A stretch of 64,000 bases of DNA from Rapana venosa (Eukaryota > Mollusca > Gastropoda > Neogastropoda > Muricidae). Position 1 is the stretch's first letter. Every line of letters starts with the position of its first letter. Position numbers and translations under genes: made by a program. Of this stretch, positions 32,155-44,200 are shown piece by piece. The notes under the pieces were generated by a model. The model had not been told where the DNA came from, did not search any database, and saw nothing but the letters and a program-made list of their open reading frames with translations. The stretch covers positions 1,644,246 through 1,708,245 of the forward strand of contig CM054157.1 of NCBI GenBank assembly GCA_028751875.1, given 5' to 3'.

Positions 32155-32285
32155 TTCATGGTTGTTGTTGTTGCTGCTGCTGCTGCCGTTGTTGTTGTTG
32201 CTGCTGCTGCTGCCGTTGTTGTTGTTGTTGCTGCTGCTGCCGTTGTTGTTGTGCTGCTGCTGTAGTTATTGTTGTGGTTGTTCTT
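32155..32285 (+). repeat. TTG/CTG trinucleotide repeat
   Basis: Blocks of TTGTTGTTG and CTGCTGCTGC alternate with GCCG joints. Translated it gives poly-Leu or poly-Cys, which is not evidence of coding. Confidence 0.92.
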
Positions 32286-32762
32286 GTTGTCCTTCACCTC
32301 TTTTTTCTCCTCCTCCTCCTCCTCCTTCTCCTCATCCTCCTTTTCCTCCTTCTCCTATTCTCTCTTCCTTCTCCTCTCCTCCTCCTACTCTTCCCATTCC
32401 TCTTTCTTTTCCCCATGCCCTCCTCCTCTTTCTTTTTCTCACCTTTCCTTCCCTTTTCTCCTCCTGCTCCTCCTGCTGCAGCGCCTTCTTCTCCGTCTCT
32501 TTCCTTCTCCTCCTTCCTCTCTTCCTGCTCCTCCTCTCTTCTTCTTCATCTTTCTTCTTCCCGCAATTCTCCTCCTCCTCTTTCTCTTTCTCCCTCCAAT
32601 CTCCTCCTCCTCCTCCACCCTTCTTGTTCTTGTTCCTTTCTTCTTCATTCTTCTTTCTTCTTCTTCTCTGGTCTCTTCCTTCCCCTGCTCCGTGTGCTAT
32701 CTTCGTCTCTTCTTCTTCTTCTGTTCTCTGTTTTCCTCTTTACTTCCACTTCCCTTTGTGCT
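32286..32762 (+). repeat. Long polypyrimidine tract
   Basis: About 480 bases almost wholly C and T (TCC, TTC and CTT blocks). All three plus frames are open because stops are rare in such sequence; no gene is claimed. Confidence 0.92.
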
Positions 32763-33110
32763 ATGTAAGCCTGAATGACTGAAGCAGACGGCGTTCAGAG
32801 GCCCAGCATTGTTGGGTGCAGTGTGAGATGTGTTTGTGCACATCGGATCGACAAACCACTCATACCAATCACATCAGGGTGAGGACAAATAGCAGTCTTG
32901 TTTCCCCAGGGAAAAGTGTATCGACCTTTTCACGGCCTGCATGTGGGCTGTCCTCTTAGTGACGAGCCTTGCTCTCACTGCATGAACATTAGCCACTAAA
33001 ACCGCTTTTGGGGAGCTCCCGACACAAACGTGAATGTGGGCATGTATACACAATTATTATGAGGGTAAACGTGAGTTTGTGGATACATACACGTGCGTGC
33101 GCCTAAACAT
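32763..33110. other. Unrecognised non-coding
   Basis: Nothing supportable in this stretch. Confidence 0.35.
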
Positions 33111-33246
33111 GTTCTAAAAAGCTCATGCATGCACGTGTGCGTGCATGCATACACAATTGCGCGCACGCACGCACGCGCCCATACCCTCACGCGCACACAT
33201 ATACAAACAGCAGTGCACGCGCGCGCGTGCACGCACACACACATTA
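33111..33246. repeat. AC/GC/CATG simple repeat
   Basis: Alternating CATGCACG, GCGCGC and ACAC dinucleotides. Confidence 0.85.
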
Positions 33247-33336
33247 CTTTGAGTCAATAGATTATTATAACTGATGTTTGCTTTGTTGTGTCAAATGTTT
33301 ACCTTATTTTATGGCAATAAAATATTCTGAATATCG

Positions 33337-33338
<2 letters not shown>
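33247..33338 (+). mobile_element. LINE-T 3' end, third copy
   Basis: TTTGAGTCAATAGATTATTA, CTGATGTTTGCTTTGTTGTG and GGCAATAAAATATTCTGAAT match 12867-12956. It is followed directly by about 29 C. Confidence 0.78.
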
Positions 33339-33367
<29 letters not shown>

Positions 33368-33400
33368 ACACACCACACACACACACTTATGCGTGAACAC
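33339..33400. repeat. Poly-C run then AC repeat
   Basis: About 29 consecutive C, then ACACAC. Confidence 0.9.
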
Positions 33401-34187
33401 ACACATGCGTGCAAATACACGTGCGCGCTAACGTTCTTGTATTGTTCGTGACATGGCAGCCTTTAACAGTAAATTCACAGTCGCACAAGTTTTGCTTTTA
33501 GAAAAGTTTATCAGTATTCTGTTGTACACAAGAACCAACTCTTTACTTCAAGGCCCTCACTTTATCATTTTCCCTCCCTCTGTCCCCACCCCCTGTCTGC
33601 TAACCCCTTAAAGTGAAACAGACGTGGACATGGAAGACACACATCAACAACATACTAACCAACCAGATGAATCCGTAAGATAGAGGTACCTTCCAAACCT
33701 AGCCACTCCTCCATTGAAAAGACCGCCAGAGAGTGTTTTTTCTCGATTTCTTTTGTACACGTATATGTTAATTCATGTTCACATCATGATGGAAAAGATG
33801 AAAAGTAGTTTTCCTTGAACCAGCACAGAGGAAAAGCTTGTGGTTTGTAGGGGTAGAAACAGGGTGAGGGAGTTCCTCAGTCACCTGGAACAGGAGAGTG
33901 GAAGGGGCAACTCTCTGTGTGTGCGTATAATGTGTGTGTGTGCGTGCGTGTGTGTGTGTGCGCGTGCACGCGCGCGTGTGTGTATGTATGTGTGCGTGTG
34001 TCTGTCTGTGTGTTTCTTTGTCTCTGTCTCTATCTATGCCTCTCTCTGCCTCCGAGTGTGTGTGTGAGAAAGTCAAAACCAAAGTTTTATTGAAAGATTG
34101 AAATTTAGCTAAGTAACGCAATCGCTTTTGTCTTTTTTTCATCGAGCCATCCATCTAAAAATGCAGGAAAATAAACAAAAGAAAGGG
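33401..34187. other. Unrecognised, with GT repeat
   Basis: No gene seen. A GT/GCGC repeat lies at 33914-34065. Confidence 0.4.
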
Positions 34188-35295
34188 AAAAACAACACTG
34201 AACAGAGAAACATATGACTGACAGTCAACACTGAACAGAGAAACATATGACTGACAGTCAACACTGAACAGAGAAACAAACATATCACTGACAGTCAACA
34301 CTGAACAGAGAAACAAACAAATAGATCACTGCCAGTAACACTGAACAGAGAAACAAACAAATAGATCACTGCCAGTCAACACTGAACAGAGAAACAAACA
34401 AACATATGACTGACAGTCAACACAGAACAGAGAAACAAACATATCACTGACAATCAACACTGAGCAGAGAAACAAACATATCACTGACAATCCACACTGA
34501 GCAGAGAAACAAACATATCACTGACAATCAACACTGAACAGAGAAACAAACATATCACTGACAATCAACACTGGACACAGAAACAAACATATCACTGACA
34601 ATCAACACTGAACAGAGATACAAACATCACTGACAGTCAACACTGAACAGAGATACAAACATCACTGACAGTCAACACTGAACAGAGAAACAAACGAACA
34701 AACAGACATATCACTGACAGTCAACACAGAACAGAGAAACAAACATATCACTGACAGTCAACACTGAACAGAGAAACAAACATCACTGACAGTCAACACA
34801 GAACAGAGAAACAAACAAACATATCACTGACAGTCAACCCTGAACAGAGAAACAAACATCACTGACAGTCAACACTGAACAGAGAAATAAACATATCGCT
34901 GACAGTCAACACTGAACAGAGAAACAAATGTCATTGACAGTCAACACAGAACAGAGAAACAAACAAACGTATCACTGACAGATAGCACAGAACAGAGAAA
35001 CAAACAAATATATTACTGTTATTCAACTCAGAGCAGAGAAACAAACAAACATATCACTGACAGTCAACACTGAACAGAGAAACAAACATATCACTGACAG
35101 TCAACACAGAACAGAGAAACAAACATATCACTGACAGTCAACACAGAACAGAGAAACAAACATATCACTGACAATCAACACTGAACAGAGAAACAAACAA
35201 ACATATCACTGACAGTCAACACTGAACAGAGAAACAAACATATCACTGACAGTCAACACTGAACAGAGAAACAAACAAACATATCACTGACAGTA
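34188..35295 (+). repeat. 37-bp minisatellite, about 30 units
   Basis: Unit containing CACTGACAGTCAACACTGAA and CAGAGAAACAAACATAT. Length changes in 4-base steps through extra AACA, and some units carry ATAGATC or lack the CATAT. About 1.1 kb. Confidence 0.95.
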
Positions 35296-35400
35296 TCTTA
35301 GTCTCACATCAACCATGTAGGGTGAGCGTGCCTGCAATAACTAACTTAAAAAAAAATCTTTTTTTGGTGGGTGTGAGTGTGTAGCTTGTGCACGCATGGT

Positions 35401-35536
35401 GTGTGTTTTGTGTGTGTGTGTGTGTGTGTGTGTGCGCGTGTGTGCGTGCGTGTGGTGTGTGTGTGTGTGTGTATGTGTGTGTGAACAGAACATGTGGTTC
35501 GTGCGTGTGTATGCGTGTGTGTGTGTGTGTGTGTGT
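35401..35536 (+). repeat. GT microsatellite
   Basis: GTGTGT with GC and AC interruptions in two main blocks. Confidence 0.9.
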
Positions 35537-35670
35537 AACATTTTTTCCCAGAAACAAAAACGAAGTGGCGGAAGGGGATGTTTACAAGACACAAATTCAA
35601 TGTTTACAGCAAAGTTACGATCTGCGACAAGGAGCCTGTGTTACTCCTTTTTACAGATTTTACAGATGGG

Positions 35671-35672
35671 GT

Positions 35673-35753
<81 letters not shown>
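35671..35753 (+). repeat. Poly-G run of about 81
   Basis: After GGGGT, an uninterrupted run of about 81 G ends at 35753. The flanks are ordinary sequence. Confidence 0.85.
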
Positions 35754-35754
<1 letters not shown>

Positions 35755-37082
35755 AAAGGTGGGAAACCTGTGGTGTCGTTTAAGGGTTTCTTGTCGAAAT
35801 AACGGGGTTTAAAACGTTTTGGCGTAATTGCTAACAAAAGTAACGGGAATAATTTTAAATCGCGTTATTGTCAAAGCACAAACTTGAACATGCCCCAAAT
35901 AAATGTGGAATTTTAAAAAAAAATCAGAAAATTATCTAATCAGAATGCAACTACCCAACGTCGCAAAAACATGGCATACAGCTAATATCACCAGTGGCGA
36001 ACCTCGAACTCACCAAAGGAACGTAAAAAAGCAATAACAACAGAATATTTAATAAACTCGGCTCAAAACCCGAACGTGAACAAATTCTCCCTTACCAAAT
36101 GATACGAGGATACCTACCACCTAGCATGTCACAACAGAAGTTTCCAGACCAGGGGAGGGTTCTTATAAAATTTTTAAAAAAGATCGGCTGAAGACCCTCC
36201 CCTTCACGATCACACAACCCTCTTATGGACACAAAAGAGGTCACCTGGACAGAGGCACAGGACGACAAACAGGATGAATAAAGATGGGTGGGACATAACA
36301 CAGATTTAGGTTGCACTCAGGGTGACTCTACGCGTCTTCCCACAATGCATCCCTTCCTTCTTTCTCCTGTTCCCCTCCCCCCCCCCCCCCCAACACCCCC
36401 TCCTCCCCTTCCCTGTTCATTTCCCTCTTACAAGCCTCCACCCCCACCCATCCCCACCCCCTCCTATTTCACTGTCTTTAATCCCAACCGATTATCCTAC
36501 ATTTCATACTCCCCTTCTACCCTTTCCCTTCTACACCCCCACCTCCCTCCGTCCGTTCCACCCATCCACCATCTTCCCTGCCCCTCCCCCCCCCCCCCCC
36601 CCCATTCCCTCCCCTGTTTAAAAAAATATATTTATTATATCTTCTCTAAGGCACACGTTTAGTCCATGCCTCTGAAGTCTAGGTAGATAGTGGTGACGTC
36701 ATTTTTTCAGATCCTCGATTATCTTTTAACCCAAAAAACCGACAACATTAAGCAGCTGACCTCCATGAACTCTACACTTAACCTTCAGACCTCAGGACCC
36801 CCCCCCCCCCAAGGACCCCCCCCCCACCCCCCCCCCCCCCCAATCCCCTTGCCTGGGCAAGATTTGGTTTGGCAAGTGAGGTCATACTAAGCCGACCTTA
36901 GGATGGAACATAAATATTACATCCTCCCTCCATAACCGCCATCCCACCAGTTTTCCATCATCGTGTCATAAGTGTTATTGCTCTTTGAAAATGGAGAATA
37001 ATGAACCATGAGAGAGAGAGTGTGTGTGTATGTGTATGCACGCGCGCGTGTGTGACGCTGCAAGAGAGAGAGAGAGAGAGAG

Positions 37083-37116
<34 letters not shown>

Positions 37117-37859
37117 TGTGTACGCAAGAAAAAGAAGAAAAACTACACTTTACAGTCTTTTAAAAAATGGTGACAGTGTGGTGACAGGAAACACGGAAGA
37201 TAATAAACATCCATTAAAACAAACCATAAACATAATCCTGACAGGAGTATTTTCACCCTTGCACAAGTCATAATTATCACAAAAAACAGCGTGTACTGAA
37301 CTCAAAAGCGTAGAGAGCAGGTCTTTCTCCGCATACATTTATTCAATATTAACAATAACAAAACGGCAACAAAAAAGCGACAATTGACCTTGTGGCCAGC
37401 TGAATTTGTTTTCTTTAACAATGCACGGGTCCTGTACACTACAGCTCTCTGTGTTGAAATGTCCATTTGTATTTTGGAGGTGCTGCTGTTAAAAATGCTT
37501 CGCTGAACTTGAACAGGTTTGGGGTGTTTTTTGTACACAAAAATGTGCCATAATTATGGCTGTATTTTGGCTTCAGGAAATAGAGCAGGGCTGAATGAAT
37601 AATGTAAGAAAGACAGAAGTGGTCTTAACCGCCCGACTGCTTGCACGGTGCTGATGAGCTTACGCATGTATGTTTGTTTATGAAGAGACTGGAAAAGGAC
37701 AGAAAAATGAAGGGGTGCCCTCTTTGTTTGTGTTGCATGTATTCATTCTCAGGTAATGAGAACAAGAATATAAAAAATAATGCGTACAGGAAGAGCTGAG
37801 CTAGCTATGTAGCTCTTGTGGACCTGTAAGTTTTCTGCTTGTAAGCTACACAAATGTTA
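35754..37859. other. Unrecognised with C-rich and GA/GT repeats
   Basis: No gene is supported. It holds C-rich stretches (36371-36610), poly-C blocks (36801-36842) and a GA/GT compound microsatellite (37011-37115). Confidence 0.45.
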
Positions 37860-38337
37860 TCGTTTTCCAAAGTCATTTTTAAAGGGGCTTGAAAAGGAAA
37901 GGAGAAAATTTATTTTCCTTTAAATGCATCAACATTCCCTCCAACGCTCACCAAAGACCCACAGAACGCTTTAAATTTAGGGCGTGGGAAGGGGGGGGGG
38001 GGGGGGTGGGGGCTTGGGGTAGGCTTGAAAGGCCCACACTTTAAAAAAGACGCCTCCCCTTTTTCTTTGAAATTCTTTTTAAACCGGGAAAAAGGGCTGT
38101 TTGCTTAAAGAGCAAACATCATTTTTTTGTTACCTGTGTCGTCAGATCTTTTTCAGTCTTTGGTTTTTGTGTGTGTGTGTATGGGGTTGTGGTGTGTGTG
38201 TGTGTGTTGGGGAGGGGTGGGTGTGTATTTTGTGTGTCTTGTGTGGTGTTTCTTGTGCCCTGTGCCCTGTTTTTTTTTAAAAAGAATAGAGGAAAAAACA
38301 CCCCAAGAAACCGTTAAAAAACAATCCCAACACCCAA

Positions 38338-38525
38338 ACAGGGGTTTTTATACTTTTTACTTTTTGGTCACCGTTCCCCACTGGCAAAATGATGCCCTAC
38401 TCTTCCCAAAGGACAAAAAAGGGTTTTTAAACGTGTGCGCAAGATGTTTTTGCAGGACCTGGGGTCTATAGTCTCACCCAAAGTGTTTTTCCTGGGGGGG
38501 TTTGGCACTAATTTTTAACCCCTTG
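38338..38525 (-). mobile_element. SINE-A copy, corrupted
   Basis: GGTCACCGTTCCCCACTGGC, ATGATGCCCTACTCTTCCC, ACGTGTGCGCAAGATG and TCTATAGTCTCACCCAAAGT follow SINE-A in antisense with many base changes. Confidence 0.75.
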
Positions 38526-38639
38526 AACAGGCCTCCCCGAGGTGGCGTTGGTTTTTGCTGTTGTCGGGGGAATTCCCCCCTTCGAGGTCGTCATTTAGCA
38601 CACATAAAATTGCGCTTACAACCCTTGACAACCCTGGTT

Positions 38640-38940
38640 CATTCCCTTTAAAAGGGAAATTTTTTCCCCCCTGGAGTTAAATCCGTGCAGATCCACTCTC
38701 CCCAAAAAATCATTTCCATGAGACTAAAAAACCGAGGCCCCGTGGCGAACGCACGCAGAACCATGCCCCAAAACACGTTTAAAATCCTTTTCCTTTTTTC
38801 CCCTAAGATTAGGCTTTGGTGCCGGGGGGAAACCCAGATCCCAAATTTTAAAAAAAACCGCATACCCCAGGGGACGGACGTAAAAAACACATGGGGCTTA
38901 TTCCTTTAAACCTCGATTAAAAAATAAAAATAAAAAAACC
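38640..38940 (+). mobile_element. SINE-A copy, corrupted
   Basis: Sense order: CTGGAGTTAAATCCGTGCAG, CTCTCCCC, CATGAGACTAAAAAACCGAG, GAACGCACGCAGAACCATG, GGACGGACGTAAAAAACACA and the CCTCGATTAAAAAATAAAA tail. Inverted relative to the copy at 38338. Confidence 0.8.
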
Positions 38941-39184
38941 CAAACTGAAAACAAGAGGGGTTGCCCCCAGTGGTACTATGAAAAAAAAACCCGCCATTTC
39001 CCCAATAAAAAACAAAGGACATTCAGGCAACACACCCACACAAAACACTACCACAAAAAAAACCAAAAACACACACACACAAAAAACACAAAACACACAC
39101 CACACCACACCACCCCACCACAAACAAAACACAAAACACACACACACACACCCCACACAAAAACCACACACACAAAAACGTAAT

Positions 39185-39258
39185 GCTTCTCTTGTAGTGA
39201 CCGCTCCTCCCGGGGAAAAGCAACCCACTTTTCAACAGAAAAACCCTTTCCGTGTTTT
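39185..39258 (+). mobile_element. SINE-B 3' fragment, corrupted
   Basis: GCTTCTCTTGTAGTGACCGC, CCCGGGGAAAAGCAACCCAC and ACAGAAAAACC resemble the GC-rich end of SINE-B. Confidence 0.45.
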
Positions 39259-39500
39259 CAATACATTCCCAATACAGAAACAGAAAAATTAAATCCCAAT
39301 ACAATACGTACGTAAATTTCCCAATACTTTGTAAAAAATACATTTAAAAATTTCCAAACAGAAACAGTAAATCCCCAGAACAATACAATACAGTACATTA
39401 CATTTCAATACAGTAAAAATACAATACAATTCAATGCAAAAAACAGAAAAAATAAATAAAAAACCCCCAAAGGCAAACCCAACACAATGCAACCTTTAAA
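39259..39500. repeat. AATAC pentamer-like repeat
   Basis: Degenerate repeats of AATAC (CCCAATACAATACGTACG, CAATACAATACAGTACATTA). It may extend from the SINE-B tail just before it. Confidence 0.6.
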
Positions 39501-39769
39501 ATACAGAAAAAAAGGGTAAAGGTAAAGGATTCCCCAAACCTGTTAATCGTGGGGGAGCGGGGGCGTCAGAGACCTCATTTCCCTTTTAGGGCCAAAAATT
39601 TGAGGGGGGCGCCCATCTCCTCCCCCCGCTGTTTTTAAACCTTCCCTCCCCCTAAAGAGGGCAGGTACCCATTTACAGTGGGTGAACGGGGGGAACGGGT
39701 ACGAACCAAGGCGCGAAAAAGGGGTCCCCCATCCAACGGAAACCCACGCCAAACGCTCCCTTAATACAG
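39501..39769. other. Possible dispersed repeat
   Basis: GCAGGTACCCATTTACAGTG followed by GGTGAACGG and a GGTACGAACC B-box-like string resembles a repeat I associate with marine invertebrates, but there is no second copy in the window. Confidence 0.3.
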
Positions 39770-40490
39770 TAATAATAATAATAAAAATTTAAAAAAATAA
39801 AAAAAATAATAATAAAAATAAATAAAAGAAATTATTTTAAGGCTAAACTTGCAAAGACAAATAAAAAGCGCAGGGCTTTCCCGAACCAAATCTTACACAG
39901 TCATAAAACCCAAGGAAAAAAAATCAAATTTAAAAAAACAAATATTACAAAAAAGTACGCTGCAGACCAAATCTATAAAAAAAAATTGCAATATTCAAAT
40001 GCTTTTCAAAGCACACACACACACACACAGGTCATAAACTTTAGCAGGGGGGAAAAGGACATGGGTTAGTGAAGGGGGGGATTTTTCTGAAAAGAGACGG
40101 AGGGGGAAATTTTGGGTTTTTGAAAAAAATATTTCCCTTTAAGGCTTGTTTTTAAAAAGTGTCATAGCAAGGCTTCGGGCGAAGAGAAAAGAGGGGGCTC
40201 TTTCCCAATTTCGATGGACCCAAAAATAGAAAAGGGGCGGGGGCCAAAACAGTAGATTGGTTTTGAATCTGGGTATTGAAAGGCAAAAGGTATCTGCAGC
40301 AGAGCGGGGGGAAAAGGAAGGGGTACATTTAAAAAAATTCACAGAGGTAGGGGTGCATTTTTTGTGGAGATTTTTTGTAACAGAGGGAAAACTGATTTTA
40401 ATATTCAAACCCCTCGTGGAAACGGCACCCAAAGGGGAAAGAGATCGCAAGATGGGGGTACATTTAAATACAAGACAATCCGTTTTTTAA
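39770..40490 (-). mobile_element. CR1-like LINE copy C, 3' end, corrupted
   Basis: ATA/AAT tail at the left, then GCTTCGGGCGAAGAGAAAAG, TTTCGATGGACCC, TTTGAATCTGGGTATTGAAA and GGTATCTGCAGCAGAGCG. These parallel 27840-27990 and 28480-28640 in the same order and orientation. Confidence 0.78.
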
Positions 40491-40799
40491 AAAATAAAGA
40501 TGAAACCCTAAAACATCAGAACTCAAAACATTACAAGAAAAACCGATATGATACAGTACTTTTAACAACAAACCCACAAACACAATACATCACAATACAA
40601 CACAACACAACAAAAGCCCATAAAACCCGAAATTTTCCACAATGGACTTGACTTAAATTCCAAGGGCCGTTTTTTTGACTTAGGCTGAAAAAACCAATTC
40701 CCCCCCTTGTGGGACGCATGTGTCTGCGGGACACAAAGCGTGGGTAGGCCCAGCCCAAATTTTGGGGCCCGATGGTATCACTCACCCTCACTTATTTAA

Positions 40800-43130
40800 A
40801 CTCACCCCTTGGTGGGGGACGACCTTTGGGGGTACCCGCACGGACGCGAAAGGGGGGACCGCCAAAGGGTTTTCTGCCTGGGCGTCTTCAGGAGGTTTGG
40901 TACGGGAGGCCGGTCCACTCCTTGATGTTGGATACCCCGCTTTTGCGTGGTGGGTTCCCTCCCTCCTTCTCCTTCCCCCTTTTTCCCTGAAGGACTGCCC
41001 CTTTGACGGGGCTGTTATGCCTTTTGTGCGGCAAACCACTTCAGTTTCCCCGTTTGACTGTATCTCAAGGGTTTTTCCTTGGGTTTCCGCCAGTGCCTCG
41101 ATCGCGCCAAAGGGTATCTTTGGGTTTTTTGCGGTCTCGTGATGATGAACCCAAGGAGCCCGCCTAAAAGCAACTTCTTCTAAAAGGCTTGAAGGGGGAC
41201 TTTCTAAATCGGCAGTAAGTGTCCATGCTTCACAGCCGGGGGGTAAAGGCAATAATGGGGGACGATGTTGTGGTTTTCTACCTTTTGGTTTCCATGGGGG
41301 TTTTCCCACACTTTCGGGGTTGGGGGGGGGGGGGGGGGGGAAATCTTCACCTCTTGTTGCTCGTTGCCTTCTTTGGTGTTTGACTGCCCCAAAGGTACTT
41401 GAAATTTTCCAAACCCCCTCCCAGTGTCCTCGCCCCCTCATTTTGATGCTGGTGGGAGGGGGTCGGGTGGTACTTTTCCCATAGGATCTTGCTCTTTTCC
41501 TGCTGATCCCCATCCCGGGGGCTTTCCCCCGATGTTTTCCAGTCGGGGGTGAGATCCTGGGGGTTTTTCTTCACTTGCGGCCCATGAATAAAATATCGTC
41601 TGCGAACAAAAATTGCAGACGGGCCTTTCCTCCTATTTGATTGGGGTTTCTTAAAAGCCCAAGGAGGGCCCCTCATTTTTTTTTCCTGGGGGAAACCTTT
41701 TGAAAAGAACGGGGTTTGCGGCACCTTGCCCGAACTCCAACGAAGTCCGGAAGAACCCCCCGTTTTCCCCACCCAGGGAGGACTGCACTGGGGGGAAGCT
41801 GCCCTTTAAAAAGCCCCTGGATGATTTAAATAAGGCCCTCGTCAAAAGCTATAGTCCCTCATGATTTTGCCACGAGCTTCTTGCCACCCCTCGGTCGAAG
41901 GCCTCTTGAAGCCCAATAAAAGTTGTTGAGAGCGTAGCTGATTTTTGGAGATGCTTCTCTATGACTTTCCCGAGGGTTAAGATCTGCTCGAAAAGTGCAT
42001 CGCCCTGGTCTAAAACCTGCCTTTTTTTCTGTAGGATTTCTTCTGTTTGGGGTTTAAGTCTTTTCAAAGGCAATGCAAACATACTTTGCTTGGGATGGTT
42101 ATCAGACTAAATTGTTCTGAAAATTTTGGCACTTTTTTCGGGTCCCCCTTTTTTGGGAAGTGGAACAAAGATGGTTTGGGGTCCACTGTTCAGGCCACTC
42201 TTTGCGGGTCCAGATCGTTGGCGATGATTTTAAATTGCCTTAAAACATCCGGGGGCCTTTCCTTTCCCTTGATGATTTTAAAGCCGGGATGTTTCAATCC
42301 CGGTGATTTTGGCCCCCTTTCAGGGAACTTACTGTTTCCCTTCAAACCTTTCCCCCAAACACCTGGGTTTTTCGGGATCTGATGGAAGGGGATCTTGTTT
42401 GGGAAAATTTTTGTTCGGACCCACCTTTCAGCTTGTATTTTGGAAACGGGTTTTCCTGCAATTTTCTGTCCATCTTTTTCTTGAAACGCTCTTTTGTAAA
42501 GGACTGCCCCCCTCTTTGTCTTCAATAACGGGGGTCTTTGGCTGGGGGAATTTTGGTTAGAAATTGATGGTCGGAAAAAAATCCCCCCCTTTTGCTGTCT
42601 CCTTTCCCCAAATTGCTTTTTTAAACCCTTTTGGGGCATTTTTTTCCTGCCCACCCTTTTTCCCCCAGGCCTCAGTCATCATCTTTTTGATTGACCTGTT
42701 TGGGCTGTTCTATACTCTTCGGGGGCCCATTTTCGGGTTTTTGTTCTTCACTGGCTTACTCCCTACCCTTGGTCGCACAGGGCCAGGGTAACGTTTGGGA
42801 ACCCCCCGGTTGGTTCCCTTTTTCCCCCTCTTTTTCCCAAAGGGTCTCCACGCTGTCCCTGAAATGGGCCCTTTCTGAAGGTCCTCCGTGAGGTTGTTGA
42901 TGTCATCTGGAGGAAATTCAATGCGCAAATCTGCCCCCTAAAACTCACTTTAAAGATTTTCATCCCACTTCGGGGGGCCCTTTAGCTTTTCCATGGTTTT
43001 AACCGCAAAAGGGGTTTTTCTTTTGGTTCTTTTTTCTTTTAAACTTGGTTTTGTAGGGTCTTTAGTTCCATGACGTGGTCAATTTCCCTATCACGCCAGG
43101 GGAAAATTCTTTTTCCCGGGCTTTGTTGAT
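40800..43130 (-). mobile_element. L2x LINE (RTE-like), corrupted
   Basis: Read on the minus strand from 43.1 kb: a linker ending NVTLALCDQG (about 42780), RLKPQTEEILQKKRQ and TFIGLQEAFDRGVARSSW (about 41900-42050; the RT region with the FxxxxAFD motif), FADDI-like remnants (about 41600), GCEAWTLTADLES (about 41220) and GGRRRREGT (about 40960). The order matches L1x but the wording differs, so it is a related family. Every frame is broken, partly through the poor sequence. Confidence 0.75.
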
Positions 43131-43984
43131 CCGGCTTAAATCGTTTGGGGGCCAAGGGTTGTCCCAAAAAGGTTAAGTGTCTTTTTCCCTTTGGGGAGTG
43201 GCCCCCGCCGATTGGGATGGGGGAAACACAAAAAAATTCAGATGCCCAGAAAAATTTAAAATGCTGCAGTTGGCTTTTACTGTTTTAGAAGAGTCCCCCA
43301 AAAAAAAAAGGGCGTAGCGTATGTGGGGGGTGTCCCGCTCTCTGGGGGCACCGAAAAAACCCAAACAGTTTTTTCCCTTCCCCCGCCAGTCCCGGGTTTT
43401 GGGGCGAGTGCCATAAAACCCCACTGTCACCACTTGGTGAGAGGGAAAGATTTTTTAAATCCCATCCCCACCTTTTAGAAAGTCCTTCATTTTATGTTTT
43501 TCCAAGAAACACCCTTTCCTCTGTTTGTGGTGTTTGTGTGTGGGGTGTGTGGTGTTGTGTGTTTGGGGTGTGGGGTGTGTGTGGGGGTGTGGGTGTGGTG
43601 TGTGTGTGTGTGTGGGTTTTGTCTGCCGCCCCGCGTGTGTATGCGGATGTGGGGGTTTTTTCAGGGTTATAGAGTATAGACATAGAACATAAAAACGCAA
43701 ACCTTATTAAAACTTGACATTGGGCAAGCAGTTCAAGAGACGTGGGTAAATTCAACTTTTGTACCAGATATAAATGTTAAAAAAATTTAGGGGCCCGAAT
43801 GCCCGTTTTCCTTTTATAATGAAGCAACGGGAAAATGCAGTACTCCCCTTTTTTTCAGCTGCCTACTGTTTTTTTTCATTTTATTTTTAAAAAAAATTTT
43901 TTTTTACCTGTTGGGGGGTGCCGAGGGTATGGGGCAGTTGAAAAGCATCCCACCTTCTGGAAATTATGTGCCCGGGGAAATTTT
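43131..43984. other. Corrupted, unrecognised
   Basis: GT-rich stretch at about 43530-43620; possibly the decayed 5' part of L2x at the left. No gene. Confidence 0.35.
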
Positions 43985-44200
43985 CCCTTTTTACCCTCTC
44001 TTTTTTTTCTGCTTTGTTTCCCCTTTTTTTCCGTCACAACCTTCATTTCTATCTTTTTTTGGGCCCTTTTCCCCGCCTTTTTCCCCAGAAAGACTTAAAA
44101 AAAAATTTTCTCTCAAAGCCAAAATCCCGAAAGCGCTGGCCTGACTTGTCAGGGACTTAAAATTTAAGGGGAAACGCAAACGCATTAATTTTCCTTCCAA
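43985..44200 (+). repeat. Rep-G, corrupted copy
   Basis: CCAGAAAGACTTAAAAAAAA, TTCTCTCAAAGCCAAAATCC and GCGCTGGCCTGACTTGTCAG correspond to 52190-52445, where the same order appears in clean form. Confidence 0.75.

Noticed and set aside
32013..32782. Open frames of 170-250 codons
   Set aside because: Produced by CTG/TTG and pyrimidine repeats, in which stop codons are rare; poly-Leu and poly-Ser only.
34188..35295. CRISPR-like repeat array
   Set aside because: Head-to-tail units without spacers and with gradual variants; a minisatellite.
35388..35837. Poly-Gly and poly-Pro open frames
   Set aside because: Artefact of the long G run.
40788..41513. 241-codon minus frame as a host gene
   Set aside because: Contains remnants of LINE wording (GCEAWTLTADLES, GGRRRREGT) in corrupted sequence.
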